Assembly: GCF_033115175.1 (NCBI RefSeq)
Contig: NC_084833.1
Location: forward strand, 54,212,716-54,276,715
Direction of reading: 5' to 3'
From: Lepus europaeus
Lineage: Eukaryota; Chordata; Mammalia; Lagomorpha; Leporidae
Length of the DNA: 64,000 nt
Below are positions 33,801 through 45,111 of the stretch, piece after piece (positions within the stretch are counted from its first letter, which is position 1; each line of letters starts with the position of its first letter). The translations under genes were made by a program, and so were the position numbers. The notes beneath the pieces were generated by a model. The model did no database searches, was not told where the DNA came from, and worked only from the letters and a program-made list of their open reading frames with translations.

Positions 33801-34755
33801 TCACCCACCGCCACTCCAATCAATGCCTCCTAAGGACCCGGCCACTCGTTTTCTGAGCTCTGGGCCTGTTGACAAGCCTCTTCTGAAACAAATTGAAATT
33901 CCTATCATCGATTCACTTTGAAATGTCATAAAGCAGCTTAGGCCCTGGCTGGCTGAGCACTAAAGCAAGCCCTCTTGGCAGCTCAGATGAGCTGCCCCGA
34001 CAGCAGGACAGAGAACTAGGCATTAAACACTAGCAAGAGTGGACCATTTGGAAGGTGCCTAGCAGCAGAAATGACAAGGCCAAAATCATAACTACTTTGA
34101 AAAAACTGAATCCGTTGAAAAATAACTACAACAGTAACCTCATCAAGAGCTATAAATGCCTAGAAGCACATTTGGCCCGACACTCCCATAAAACCCCCTA
34201 TGCCTTAGCAGGGAATTCTTTGTGTAGTTAACCCCAGTCATAATGACTGTCTGTACCACGGATATCACCTCGTGGGGAGAACCACAGACCACTGTCTCAG
34301 CGCATCTCAGCCCCGTGTAACCATTGCCCAGAAAACCTAGCAACACAGATTGTAGCTACCTCACCCCCCGGCCCTGTGCCTCAACGATGCCTCCACTGTG
34401 GTTTTCTAACGGACAGGCTGACATTCGATGACACACTACAGAAATTTGGCTTTCCTCATCAGTTTTCCCAGTGAAGTCTCACAGGCTGTTTGGTCAGGGT
34501 TCAGGATGGTGTTTTTACCAGCTTAGGTCTCCTGAGCGGTCTGTGTGCCCTCGGAGTCCCATTAGCAACTCCTTTCTGATGGTTCTCTTCACCCACAGAC
34601 ACTCAGATATCAGCTCTTTGAGGGATCTAAAGGATCCTCTTGCTTCAGTGCCTTGGGAGCCCAGGAAATGAAAAATCTAGACCCAGATAAAGAAGAAATC
34701 CAAGGGTGCTAGCCAGTGGAACCCCTCAACCACACTTGGGGCCTATGGGTATAGT
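30807..34755. other. SINE-free block of unique DNA
   Basis: About 3.9 kb with no C-repeat, L1 or LTR recognised, and more G+C-rich than most of the window. A 20-bp tandem duplication lies at 31151-31190 and a 10-bp one (CCCACATCTG) near 32258-32277. Frames up to about 200 codons exist but carry no domain I recognise. The longest, on the minus strand at 30408-31019, runs through the polypurine repeat. Confidence 0.45.
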
Positions 34756-34799
34756 ATTCTGACTTTCAAATAAATAAATAAATAACTCTTTTTTAAAAA
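34756..34799 (+). mobile_element. C-repeat SINE 3' tail fragment
   Basis: Only CTGACTTTCAAATAAATAAATA and the A-rich end are recognisable. Upstream sequence is not SINE. Confidence 0.55.
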
Positions 34800-35408
34800 G
34801 GACTTAGAGGACAGAATACTACAGTGGAAGCATGCCAAACGTGTTTCCTGTCACCAACCATTTCTGCTTGATTGGTGATAGCTCCCTAGTGTGTTGTATT
34901 CAAAGGGATTTGAGGTTATATCTGGGCTCAGTGGGTACAAGAAGAGGATTTGGCACCATGCATGATATACCTATTGTTGATTGAAAGCACTGAACTTGAA
35001 AGTCAATTCTTGGGGAGAGGAACATTTATTCACTCTTGCTTGAATAACAAACAAAGAAAAACAACTCAGTTTCAGTGGATTATAAGCAAAGACATATTTC
35101 TCACCATACAGAGGGTCAGACCGTGGTCTGAAGTGAGTCTTCCCCCTCCTTTTTTCTCATTCCAGGACCCAGACAGAAGGGTGTGGGACATGCTGTGCTG
35201 TGGCAGAGGGCAGAAACAAAAACAGCCAAGCCAAATTAGGCAATCACATTTAAAGTTCCTGCTCCAACATGGCATGTCATATCGTTCACGTCTCATTGGC
35301 CAAAGCAAGCCATATGGCCAAGCCTTAAGTCCATGGGAAAGGAGAGTCTAATCCTTTTACTGGGAAGGAGGTGGGAATGACTGCAATGACAGACGGCTCC
35401 TGACACAA
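34800..35408. other. Mostly unique DNA
   Basis: The part near 35250-35340 (CTCATTGGCCAAAGCAAGCC) resembles an old dispersed repeat of uncertain family. Otherwise nothing recognised. Confidence 0.35.
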
Positions 35409-35709
35409 CAGTGCTTGGACTTACGACTTTTTCACCTTTACGATGGTGAAAAAGCAATGCTTTCTTGGATTCCCAATGTTGACCTTTCCTGGGCTAGTAG
35501 GTATGATACTCGCTCATGGTGCTGGGCAGCTGCAGTGAGCAGCAGCTTCCAGGCAGCCAATACCCTACAGGTATAGTGTGCTGAGTTGCCAGCATTTTTT
35601 GAATATTGTGCTTGGTGTCTTTACATTCCATTGATGTAACCTATCATATCTACACACACACACCACCTCTGTGCATGAGGTATTCAACACTTAAAAACAA
35701 GATTTGCAT

Positions 35710-36072
35710 GGCTGGTGCTGTGGCTTAGCAGGTAAGGTTGCCACCTGCAGTGCCGACATCCCATATGGGTGTCGGTTCAAGTCCTGGCTACTCCACTTCC
35801 AATCCAGCTCTCTGCTATGGTTGGGAAAGGAGTACAAGATGGCCCAAGTCATTGGGTTCCTGCACCCACATGGGAGACCTGGAAGAAGCTCCTGGCTCTT
35901 GGCTTAAGATCTTCCCAGGTCCAGCTGTTGTGGCCATTTGGGGAGTGAAGAAGTGGATGGAAGACCTCTCTCTCTCTCTCTCTCTCTCTTTCTCTGCTTC
36001 TCAGCCTCTGCCTCTCTGTACCTCTGCTTTACAAATAAAAATTTTAAAAAAATATTTAAAAGGAAAAAAAAA
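35710..36072 (+). mobile_element. C-repeat SINE in Tigger relic
   Basis: Full-length with a CT run at 35967-35990 and an A-rich tail. Leftmost of the three nested copies. Confidence 0.9.
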
Positions 36073-36087
36073 AGAACAGGCTTTTCT

Positions 36088-36466
36088 AGGGGCCGGCATC
36101 ATGGCACAATGGGTCAAGCAGCCGCTTGCAACACCAGCATCCCATATCAATATAGCAGTGGCAGCCAGTTCTAGATCCAGTTACTCTGCTTCTGATTCAG
36201 CTCCCTGCTGATGCACCTGGGAAAGCAGTGCAGGATGGCCCTAGTACTTGGGCCCCTGCCATCCATATGGGAGACTCATGCAGCCATTTGGGGAATGAAA
36301 CAGTAGATGAAAGCTCTCTTTTAGATCTATATCTATCTTGGTCTCTCCCTCTCTGTGTATCTATCTTCTCTCTCTCTCTTTCTCTCTCTCTCTTTCCCTG
36401 TGTGTGTGTGTGTGTGTAATTCTGCCTTTCAAATAAATAAATAAATAAATAAATCTTTTTAAAAAT
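36088..36466 (+). mobile_element. C-repeat SINE with CT and TG repeats
   Basis: Its pyrimidine region has expanded and then switched to a TG run at 36400-36417. The tail has five AAAT units. Confidence 0.9.
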
Positions 36467-36583
36467 AGGTTTTGTGTTAGGTAACTTTGCCCTACTATAG
36501 GCTACTATAACTATTCTGAGTACACTTATGGTACAGTAGGCTAACCAATATGTTCAGTAGGCTAAGTATATTAAATGCACTTT

Positions 36584-36928
36584 TTTTATTATTTATTTTT
36601 TGACAGGCAGAGTGGACAGTGAGAGAGAGACAGAGAGAAAGGTCTTCCTTTGCCGTTGGTTCACCCTCCAATGGCCGCCGCGGTTGGCGCGCTGCGGCCG
36701 GCGTACCGCGCTGATCCGAAGGCAGGAGCCAGGTGCTTCTCCTGGTCTCCCATGGGGTGCAGGGCCCAAGCACTTGGGCCATCCTCCACTGCCTTCTCGG
36801 GCCATAGCAGAGAGCTGGCCTGGAAAAGGAGCAACCGAGACAGAATCCGGCGCCCCGACCGGGACTAGAACCCGGTGTGCCGGCGCCACTAGGCAGAGGA
36901 TTAGCCTATTGAGCCGCGGCACTGGCCC
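36584..36928 (-). mobile_element. Young C-repeat SINE in Tigger relic
   Basis: Minus-strand full-length copy. TTAAATGCACTTT is duplicated at 36571-36583 and 36929-36941. Confidence 0.95.
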
Positions 36929-37016
36929 TTAAATGCACTTTCAACTTACAGTATTCACAACTCAATGGTGAGCTGGTCAGGACATAACCCCATTATAAGT
37001 CAAGGAGCATCTATGA

Positions 37017-37714
37017 TGCAATCAGTACGACAGTGTCTGAAAAAGATACCTTCCATGTTAACAGCCATTTTTTCCTTATTTTCCTACAATGCACATGTAC
37101 TCTTACACATGCATTAAAAAAGGAAAAGTTGTAAATGCTAGTGTGTCTTTTAGGAATCCCTGAGGAGGGAAGAAGTTGACATCTGGGAAGAGGAGTTCAT
37201 CTATGCTGATAGAAGTCAGGGTAGAGGAAGAATGCACAGTTAGACCTCTTCAGAGAACATGTGAGCATGTGAGTTTAAATGGGAGATGATAAGGGGACCA
37301 AGTAGATGACAAGTAGACCCACAATGGAAGCCACAGAAAAGCAGCGCCAGCAAGTTAGTGAGCAAGTAGGGTGGTGCCCAGGATGTGTCACTTGGATGAG
37401 TGAATCAGCTGATGGCCTGTAAGGCTCAAGGTCTCAGAGAAAGGACTCAATGAGTAATAAATTAATATTACAGGTGTCTAGAAGATAAGGTCTACAGAAT
37501 ACTAGTAAAGCTGATGGACAGGTATCCTCTAGAACAATACTTTCAACAGGAATCCCAGCACTGTTAAATCATTGAATAAATTAGAGTACCTACAGGGCAA
37601 CAGGTACCATGCTAGGTGCTGTGGGTATGCCAGTTACAACAAAACAGACATGGTTTACATGCTCTTGAAGTTGAATGACAGAAAGAGACAATGATCAAAT
37701 CTTAAATGGATATT
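37017..37714. other. Mostly unique DNA
   Basis: A stretch at about 37560-37700 resembles a very old dispersed repeat of uncertain family (ACCATGCTAGGTGCTGTGGG). No exon supported. Confidence 0.35.
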
Positions 37715-37725
37715 CAATTTTCTTT

Positions 37726-38063
37726 ATTTTTATTTATTTAATTTTTTTTTTGACAGGCAGAGTTAGACAGTGAGAGAGAGATACAGAGAGAAAGGTCTTC
37801 CTTCTGTTGGCTCACTCCTCAAATGGCTGCTACGGTGGCGCGCTGCACCAATCCGAAGCCAGGAGTCAGGCGGTTCCTCCTGGTCTCCCATGCAGGTGCA
37901 GGGCCCAAGGACTGGGCCATCCTCCACTGCCCTCCCGGGCCACAGCAGAGAGCTGGACTGGAAGAGAAGCAACTGGGACAGAACCGGCACCCCAACCGGG
38001 ACTAGAACCTGGGGTGCTGGTGCCGCAAGCGGAGGATTAGCCTAGTGAGCCGCGGTGCTGGCC
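37726..38063 (-). mobile_element. C-repeat SINE
   Basis: Full-length minus-strand copy flanked by CAATTTTCTTT at 37715-37725 and 38064-38074. Confidence 0.94.
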
Positions 38064-38106
38064 CAATTTTCTTTCAATCCAATAAGACTCCTAGTACTCC
38101 CTTTCT

Positions 38107-38460
38107 TTTCTTTTTTTTTAAGATTTCTTTATTTGTTTGAAAGAGTTACACAGAGGATAGGCAGAGAGAGAGAGAGAGAAAGAGAGAGAGACAGAGAGAG
38201 GTCTTCCATCCACTGGTTCACTCCCCAATTGGCCGAAATGGCAGGAGCTGCGCCAATCCAAAGCCAGGAGTCAGGAGTGTCTTCTGGGTCTCCCACATGG
38301 GTGCAGGGGCCAAAGACTTGGGCCATCTTCCACTGCTTTCCCAGGCCATAGTAGAAAGCTGGAAAGTAAGTGGAACAGCCGGGTCTCGAACCAGTGCTCA
38401 TATGGGATGCTGGTGTTTCAGGCCAGGGCAATAACCCACTGAGCCACAGTGCCAGCCCCA
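38107..38460 (-). mobile_element. C-repeat SINE
   Basis: Full-length minus-strand copy. AGTACTCCCTTTCT at 38093-38106 and AGTACTTCCTTTCT at 38461-38474 give a 14-bp duplication with one mismatch. Confidence 0.94.
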
Positions 38461-38474
38461 AGTACTTCCTTTCT

Positions 38475-38937
38475 ATCATTCAAATGATTGATTCCCATAT
38501 TCTTCCTCCTCAAATGTATTAATCCCAAAAGCCAACAGATAACCTACTCTTATATAATGTTTTTAATTAACAGACCTCCCTCATCTTCTCACTGATAACA
38601 TACCAACCTGTCCATCCATTATGTATTTACTTTGCTCGCTTATTGCCACAATGGGAAAACATCCTGGCCCACCTGGATCCCATGCCCCTCCTGCACTCTC
38701 AGTCTTCACTCTTGCAATTTTCTCTTTTCTCCCTTATGTTCTCCCTCCCTATTGATCACTGGTATTGCTACACAAACATGGGGAAGGGGTGAGAGACAGG
38801 ATCTCCTCTTCCAAGGAGAATCTGGAAATGGCTGAGGGTGCATTTTGATGTCGCAGTGACCAGGCAGCTCTACTGACATTGAGTGGGGGCCAGAGACACT
38901 AATTGTGTTCTCTTTTTTAAGAAGGAGAGCTTACTTT
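38475..38937. other. Unique or very old L2-like DNA
   Basis: C/T-rich sequence possibly continuous with the L2 relic to the right, too decayed to assign. Confidence 0.3.
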
Positions 38938-39302
38938 TTAAATTAAAATTTATTTATCTATGTGTTTAAAAGGCAGAGTGACATAGGAGAGATGGAGGGA
39001 AGAAGAGAGAGAGATATATTTAGAGATTGATTGATTGAGAGAGACCTTCCTTCTGCTAGGTCACTCCCCAAATGGTCTCATGGCTGGGGCTGGTCTAAGA
39101 CAAAGCCAGGAGCCCTGAGTACCATCTGTGTCTCCCACATGGGCGGTGAGGCCAAGCACTTGGGCCATCTTTCACTGTCTTCCCAGGTGCATTAGCAAGA
39201 AGCTGGATCAGAAATAGAGCAGCCAAGACTTACCAGCCATCTGATATGGGATGCTAGGGTGGCAAGGAGTGGCTTGACCAGATGCACCACAATGCCAGTC
39301 TC
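38938..39302 (-). mobile_element. Old C-repeat SINE
   Basis: Minus-strand copy with an enlarged GA-rich region (38990-39045) and head ending CACCACAATGCCAG. Confidence 0.85.
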
Positions 39303-39475
39303 AGGAAGAACTTCCTTAAACCTCACAACCTCCTCCAACTCTGACCACCTACTTCTCAAACCCCCCACAGGAAAACTTCTTATATGTTGTTATTCATACT
39401 ACCTCCATCCTCTCATCTCACAATCAAGTTACAGCCCCCATCCCTTGTAAGAAATTGTCCTTTTCAAAATTACCA

Positions 39476-39725
39476 CTGGGGGCCTGGCGCTGTGGCGCAG
39501 TGGGTTAACGCCCTGGCCTGAAGCACTAGCATCCCATATAGGGACCCAGCTGCTCCACTTTCAATCCAGCTCTCTGCTATGGCCTGGGAAAGCAGTAGAA
39601 GATGGGCCCCTGCTCCCACATGGGAGACCGGGAAGAAGCTCCTGGCTCCTGGCTCCTGGCTCCTGGCTTCAGATCGGCACAGTTATGGCCGTTGCAGCCA
39701 ATTGGAGTGAATCTTCGGATGGAAG

Positions 39726-39780
<55 letters not shown>

Positions 39781-39891
39781 TCTCCCTCTCTCCCTCTCTC
39801 CCTCTCTCCCTCTCTCCCTCTCTCCCTCTCTGCCTCTCCTCTCTCTGTGTGTAACTCTGACTTTCAAATAAATAAATAAATAAATCTTAAA
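39476..39891 (+). mobile_element. C-repeat SINE with long CT/CCCTCT array
   Basis: The pyrimidine region has grown to about 110 bp (39728-39838): a pure CT run followed by (CCCTCT)n. A threefold CTCCTGG repeat sits at 39640-39665. Confidence 0.92.
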
Positions 39892-40268
39892 AAAAATTAC
39901 CCATTGACCCTCACATTGCCAATCCAATGGTCACTTCTTGGTCTTTCTGTTCTTTGACATCTCATAGCATTAATTCAATTGACTACTCCTTCTTGAAAGA
40001 TTTTCTACAATTGCTTCAAACTAACAAAGCCAAAACAGAACTCTTGAGTTAGTCTCCCCACCTAAGTAACCAACCAACCAAACAAGCAAAGAAAGACCAG
40101 AACTCCTCTCTCCCTCATCTCAGGGAAAGCTATCTGTGTATTAATGTAAAAAATAAATAAATAAAGCAAACAAAAACAATAACAGTTATCCCTGAGTCCT
40201 TTGGCTCATTCCCTACATAAATCCATCAACATATCTATATTCAAAATACATTTCAAAAGTCTGCAGTC

Positions 40269-40550
40269 TGGAGCTGGTGTTGTGGCATAGTGGGTTAAGC
40301 CACTGCCTGCAATGCCAACATTCCATATGAGTACCCGTTTGAGTCTCAGTCGCTCCACTTCCAGTCCAGCCCCCTGCTAATATGTGTGGGAGAGCAGTGG
40401 AAGATGTCCCAAGTACTGGGGTCCTTGCACCTGTGTGGGAGACTTGGATGAAGTTCTGGCCATTGTGATCATTTTGGGGAGTAAACCAGCAGATGGAAGA
40501 GCTCTTCTCTCTCTGTAATTCTGCCTTTAAATAAATAAATTTTTTTTTAA
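40269..40550 (+). mobile_element. C-repeat SINE, shortened body
   Basis: Plus-strand copy lacking part of the 3' body. AAAAGTCT flanks suggest a short duplication. Confidence 0.86.
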
Positions 40551-40707
40551 AAAAAAAGTCTATACCTCTTTCCATCTCCATTATTGCCCTGTGGTCCAAG
40601 CCATTAACATTTCTTGCCTGGACTACAGAAGAAATCTCATTTTTCTCCCTGTCTATCATCCATTCTTCACACAGCTCCAAGAGTGACCTTCTTAAAATGT
40701 AATTCTC

Positions 40708-41054
40708 GGCCGGCGCCGTGGCTCAACAGGCTAATCCTCCGCCTTGCGGCGCCGGCACACCGGGTTCTAGTCCCGGTCGGGGCACCGATCCTGTCCCGGT
40801 TGCCCCTCTTCCAGGCCAGCTCTCTGCTGTGGCCAGGGAGTGCAGTGGAGGATGGCCCAAGTCCTTGGGCCCTGCACCCCATGGGAGACCAGGATAAGCA
40901 CCTGGCTCCTGCCATCGGAACAGCGCGGTGCGCTGGCCGCAGCGCGCTACCACGGCGGCCATTGGAGGGTGAACCAACGGCAAAAGGAAGACCTTTCTCT
41001 CTGTCTCTCTCTCACTGTCCACTCTGCCTGTCAAAAAAATAAAAAATAAAAAAA
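40708..41054 (+). mobile_element. C-repeat SINE, youngest-looking
   Basis: One of the best-preserved copies, with most CpG sites intact. The perfect 14-bp duplication AAAATGTAATTCTC lies at 40694-40707 and 41055-41068. Confidence 0.96.
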
Positions 41055-41135
41055 AAAATGTAATTCTCAAGCTTCAAACTCCCCACTGAATCTTCATCTC
41101 TTTGAGTACAAAATCCACATCCCTACCCTATTTTT

Positions 41136-41461
41136 ATAAAGATTTTACTTACTTATTTGAGAGGTAGAGTTACAGACAGTGAGAGGGAGAGACAGAGAAA
41201 AAGGTCTTCCATCCAATGGTTCACCCCCCAAATGACTGCAACAGCTGGAGCTGTGCTGATCTGAAGCCGGGAGCTAGGTGCTTCTTCCTGGCTTCCCATG
41301 TGGGTGCAGGGGCCCACGGAATTGGGCCATTTTCAACTGCTTTCTCAGGCCATAGCAGAGAGCTGGATTGGAATAGGAGCAGCCGAGACTAGAACTGACA
41401 CCCATATGGGATACCAGCGCTGCAGGCAGAGGATTAACCCCCTGTGCCACGACGCAAGCCC
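41136..41461 (-). mobile_element. C-repeat SINE
   Basis: Minus-strand copy flanked by CCCTATTTTT at 41126-41135 and 41462-41471. Confidence 0.92.
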
Positions 41462-41471
41462 CCCTATTTTT

Positions 41472-41514
41472 TTTTAAGATTTATTTATTTATTTTGAAAG
41501 GCAGAGCTACAGAG

Positions 41515-41563
<49 letters not shown>

Positions 41564-41814
41564 CTTCCATCCACTGGTTCCCAATTGACTGCAACAGCCG
41601 GAGCTGTGCTGATCCAAAGCCAGGAGCCAGGAGCCTCCTCCAGGTCTCCCATATGGGTGCAGGGGCCCAAGGACTTGGGCCATCTCGTACTCCTTTCCCA
41701 GGCCATAGCAGAGAGCTGGATTGAAAGTGGAGCAGCCGGGTCTGGAACTGGTGCCCATATGGGATGCCGACACTGCAGACAGTGCCTTTACCCTCTATGC
41801 CACAGCACCAGCCC
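41472..41814 (-). mobile_element. C-repeat SINE with (GA)n
   Basis: Minus-strand copy next to the previous one, with a pure GA run at 41520-41560. Confidence 0.9.
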
Positions 41815-41852
41815 AAAAATAAATCTTTTTTTTTTTTTAAAAAAAAAAAGAT

Positions 41853-42187
41853 CAACAGGGAAGTAGAGAACTTGAACAACACTATAAACAAACTAGTCCT
41901 AACAGACGGACAGCATGCTCCACCCAATAACAGCAGAATACACATTTTCTCAAGTACACATGGAACGTTCTCCAAGATAGACCATATGCTAGGCCACAGA
42001 ACAAATGTCAATGAATTTTAAAATGTTGAAATCATGTAAAGTATCTTTTCCAACCACAATGGAATGAAACTAAATGTAAGCAACAGCAGGAAATCTGGAA
42101 ACACAAATATGTGGAAATTTTAAAACACACCCTCTAACAATCAATGGGTCAAAGAAGAGCTTGGCAAATTTTTGAAAATTCTGCCTA
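41853..42187 (+). mobile_element. L1 ORF2 fragment
   Basis: Decayed coding sequence from the endonuclease/RT linker part of L1 ORF2 (phrases CACCCAATAACAGCAGAATA and CACAATGGAATGAAACTAAA). No open frame. Confidence 0.82.
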
Positions 42188-42487
42188 TCAGAAATGCAGT
42201 AACTGTACAATGTAACACCCTAGAACAAACAGCTGTGAGATGTCTAGGAAATGCTGTGAGTCCCCACATAAGAAGCCACCTAAGTCTCTGTCATGCAACA
42301 ATAAGCATTGGTTCTCACACTCACGAGTTCTAGGCTGACAGTCAGGCTTCAGCTGTGATCTGTGGAGAAGCTGGCATAGTCGGGCTGAAGGAGCAACAGC
42401 CCACAGGGAATTTTCTTCTCAGATGGAGGATAGAAGTTCATAGAGCAATGAGAGTAGGCATACAGTATCTCTTAAGGCCTGTGCCAG
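42188..42487. other. Unique DNA
   Basis: Nothing recognised. Confidence 0.35.
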
Positions 42488-42860
42488 CGGCTGGCACTGT
42501 GGCGGATACGGTTAAGCCACCACCTGCAATGCCAGCATCCTATATGGGCGCCAGTTTGACTCTGGCTGCTTCACTTCCTATTCAGCTCCTTGTTAAGGTA
42601 CCTGGAAAAGCACCTGAGAATGGCCCAAGTGCTTGGGCCCCTGCACCCACATGGGAGACCTGAAAGAACCTCCTGGCTCCTGGCTTCAGCCTTGCCCAGC
42701 TCTGGCCATTGTGGCCATTCGGAGAGTGAACCAGCAGATGGAAGACTTCTCTCTGTCTCTCCCTCTCTCTCTGTAACTCTGCCTTTCAAATAAAAATATA
42801 AATCCAAAAAAAAAAAGAAGAAGAAGAAGAAGAAGAAGAAAGAAAGAAAGAAAGAAAGAC
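42488..42860 (+). mobile_element. C-repeat SINE with (AAG)n/(AAAG)n tail
   Basis: The A tail after 42805 has evolved into an AAG array followed by AAAG units up to about 42858. Confidence 0.9.
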
Positions 42861-43323
42861 AGACAAGCCTATGCTATTTTCTTGTGTAATATCTCTTCTG
42901 CCCACATTCTTTTGGCCAAAGCATATCCCACAGCCGAGCCCAACATCAATAGGAAAGGGAAAAGCACTTGCCCCCGCTCTAAGGGCTGAAGGGGAGGGAA
43001 TGAACACTTGCTAAGCAGTAATCTACTCTTCCACAGCCCGCCGGGAGAAGAAATTTGGAAAAACTGCTGCAAGTCTTACAGCTATGGACGCCAAACATTA
43101 ACATCTTGTCACCAACCATGTTGGTTATATTGTTACTAAGTTACTTCATTCTGTTTTGGTAGCTATTAAAAGTCATTTAGAATTCTAAAATTCTCCAAAG
43201 CCACTTCACACAGATTCAACCAACAGGTATCCACTTACTAATTTATTAACTGAGCAGCATTGTCAGTTCAAGAACTTTTGCTTCAATGCAATTTCTCTTC
43301 TAAGCCTGAATAGAAACTTCCTT
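42861..43323. other. Unique DNA
   Basis: Nothing recognised. Confidence 0.35.
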
Positions 43324-43336
43324 AAATGTCTGTGTG

Positions 43337-43605
43337 CAGCCACCTTCAGTGGTACCCGTTCGAGTCCTGGCTGCTCCACTTCTGATCCGACTCTCTGCTA
43401 TGGCCTGGGAAAGCAGTAGAAGATGGCCCAAGGCCTTGAGCCCCTGCACCCTGGTGGGAGACCTGGAAGAAGCTCCTGGCTCCTGGCTTCGGATTGGCAC
43501 AGCTCCGGCTATTGTGGCCAACTGGGGAGTGAACCAGCAGATGGAAGACCTTTCTCTCTCTGTCTCTCCTTCTCTCTCTGTGTAACTCTGACTTTCAAAT
43601 AAATA
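43337..43605 (+). mobile_element. 5'-truncated C-repeat SINE joined to L1
   Basis: The body and CTTTCAAATAAATA end are present, the head is truncated or rearranged, and there is no A tail: the sequence passes at 43605/43606 directly into L1 3' UTR in the same orientation. It shares one target-site duplication with that L1 (see the L1 entry). Confidence 0.9.
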
Positions 43606-44563
43606 GCAGACTCATAGAATGGCAGACGTCCTAAACAACACTCTGGCCTCAGAATCAGCCCTTAAGGCATTTGGATCTGGCGGAAGAGCCCATGAGAGTA
43701 TTGTAGGCATGGAAAGCCAAGAAACCATGGAAAAGAAAAAAAGAATAAGACCTAAATGAAAGATCTCTGTGAGTGAGATCCCAGTGGAAAGAACAGGGCC
43801 ATCAAAGAAGGAGGTACCTTTCTCTGAAGGGAGGAGAGAACTTCCACTTTGACTATGACCCTATCGGAATAAGATCAAAGTCAGCGAACTCTAAAGGCTT
43901 CCATAGCCCTGGCAACTCATGACTAGAGCCTAGGGAGATTACTGACGCCATGAACAGGAGAGTCAAATTGTTAAGTCAGCAACAGGAGTCACTGTGTACT
44001 TACATCCCATGTGGGATCTGTCCCTAATGTGTTGTCTAATGTGCAGTGATGCTATAACTAGTACTGAAACAGTATTTTTACACTTTGTGTTTCTGCGTGG
44101 GTACAAACTGATGAGATCTTTACTAATTATATACTGAATCGATCTTCTGTATATAAAGATAATTGGAAATGAAAAAAGGAAAAACCTGGTGTTAAATTGG
44201 AAATGGCATAGAAAATTAATTTTTTTTAAAAAAAATATATTATGTAAGATCTCTGTCTTTAATGTACTGTACACTCTTATTTAATGCTATAACTAGTACT
44301 CCAACAGTATTTTTTTTCACTTTGTGTTACTATATGGGGGCAAACTGTTGAAAGAGTTACCTAATATATACTAAACTGATCTTCTGTATATAAAGAGAAT
44401 TGAAAATGAATCATGATGTGATTGGAAGGGGAGAGGGAGCGGGAAAGGGGAGGGTTGTGGGTAGGAGGGAAATTTTGGAAGGGGGAAGCCATTGTAACCC
44501 ATAAGCTGTACTTTGGAAATTTATATTCATTAAATAAAAGTTTAATTAAAAAATATTTTTTTA
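43606..44563 (+). mobile_element. Young rabbit-type L1 3' UTR, part of SINE-L1 chimera
   Basis: 5'-truncated L1 with only 3' UTR, ending TTAAATAAAAGTTTAATT and A-rich tail. AAATGTCTGTGTG (43324-43336, left of the SINE) and AAAAGTCTGTGTG (44564-44576, right of the L1) form a duplication with 12 of 13 matches around the SINE plus L1. The UTR contains a tandem duplication with 235-bp period: TGCTATAACTAGTACT occurs at 44050 and 44285. Confidence 0.9.
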
Positions 44564-44760
44564 AAAAGTCTGTGTGATATATCATACTACCAATCTGACA
44601 CCATCAATCAGAACTGAAGGTACATACCTTTTCTGAAAGCCTCTCTAAAAAATCTTTCCAACATCTGCATTTTAGACGTATTGTACAAAACTTCAATCCT
44701 TGGAAGGAATCTCTGAGCTTTATCTCTGCTGAAGTAACAAAAAATATAGTCAATATAAAT

Positions 44761-45101
44761 TTTTTTATTGAATCATTTTATTTATTTGAAAGTCAGAGTT
44801 ACACAGAGAGAGAAGGAGAGGTGCAGAGAGAGAGAGAGAGAGATCTTGCATTCCACTGGTTTACTCTAAAGATGACCACAATGGCCAGAGCTGAGCTGAT
44901 CCAAAGCCAGGAGCCAGGAGCTTCTTCCAGGTCTTCCACATGGGTGCAGGGGCCCAAAGACTTGGGCCATCTTCTACTGCTTTCCCAGGCCATAGCAGGG
45001 AGCTGGATCGGAAGAGGAGCAGCTAGGACTAGAACCAGCGCCCATATGTGATGTCGGCTCTGCAGGCTGGGGCTTTAACACGCTGCACCACAGCGCTTAG
45101 C
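44761..45101 (-). mobile_element. C-repeat SINE
   Basis: Minus-strand copy flanked by CAATATAAAT at 44751-44760 and 45102-45111. Confidence 0.93.
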
Positions 45102-45111
45102 CAATATAAAT

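Larger units (their letters stand above)
35409..37016 (+). mobile_element. Tigger-type DNA transposon split by three SINEs
   Basis: Transposon pieces at 35409-35708, 36073-36087, 36467-36583 and 36929-37016. The left end (TTGGACTTACGACTTTTTCA) and right end (CCCCATTATAAGTCAAGGAG) are decayed inverted repeats. The interior GGGCTAGTAGGTATGATACT, GCTGGGCAGCTGCAGTGAGC and AGTATATTAAATGCAC phrases fit a non-autonomous Tigger. No transposase frame remains. Confidence 0.72.
39303..41125 (+). mobile_element. L2 LINE relic split by three SINEs
   Basis: Pieces at 39303-39475, 39892-40268, 40556-40707 and 41055-41125. The second carries the L2/CR1 reverse transcriptase region equivalent to LDLSAAFDTVDH (CACATTGCCAATCCAATGGT onward), and the third carries the LDYCNSLL region (TTGCCTGGACTACAGAAG). 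Both are too decayed to code. Long C/T-rich wording is typical of L2. Confidence 0.66.

Noticed and set aside
39728-39838. CT/CCCTCT array as a separate satellite or regulatory element
   Set aside because: It sits where every C-repeat has a pyrimidine tract and is just an expanded version within that SINE.
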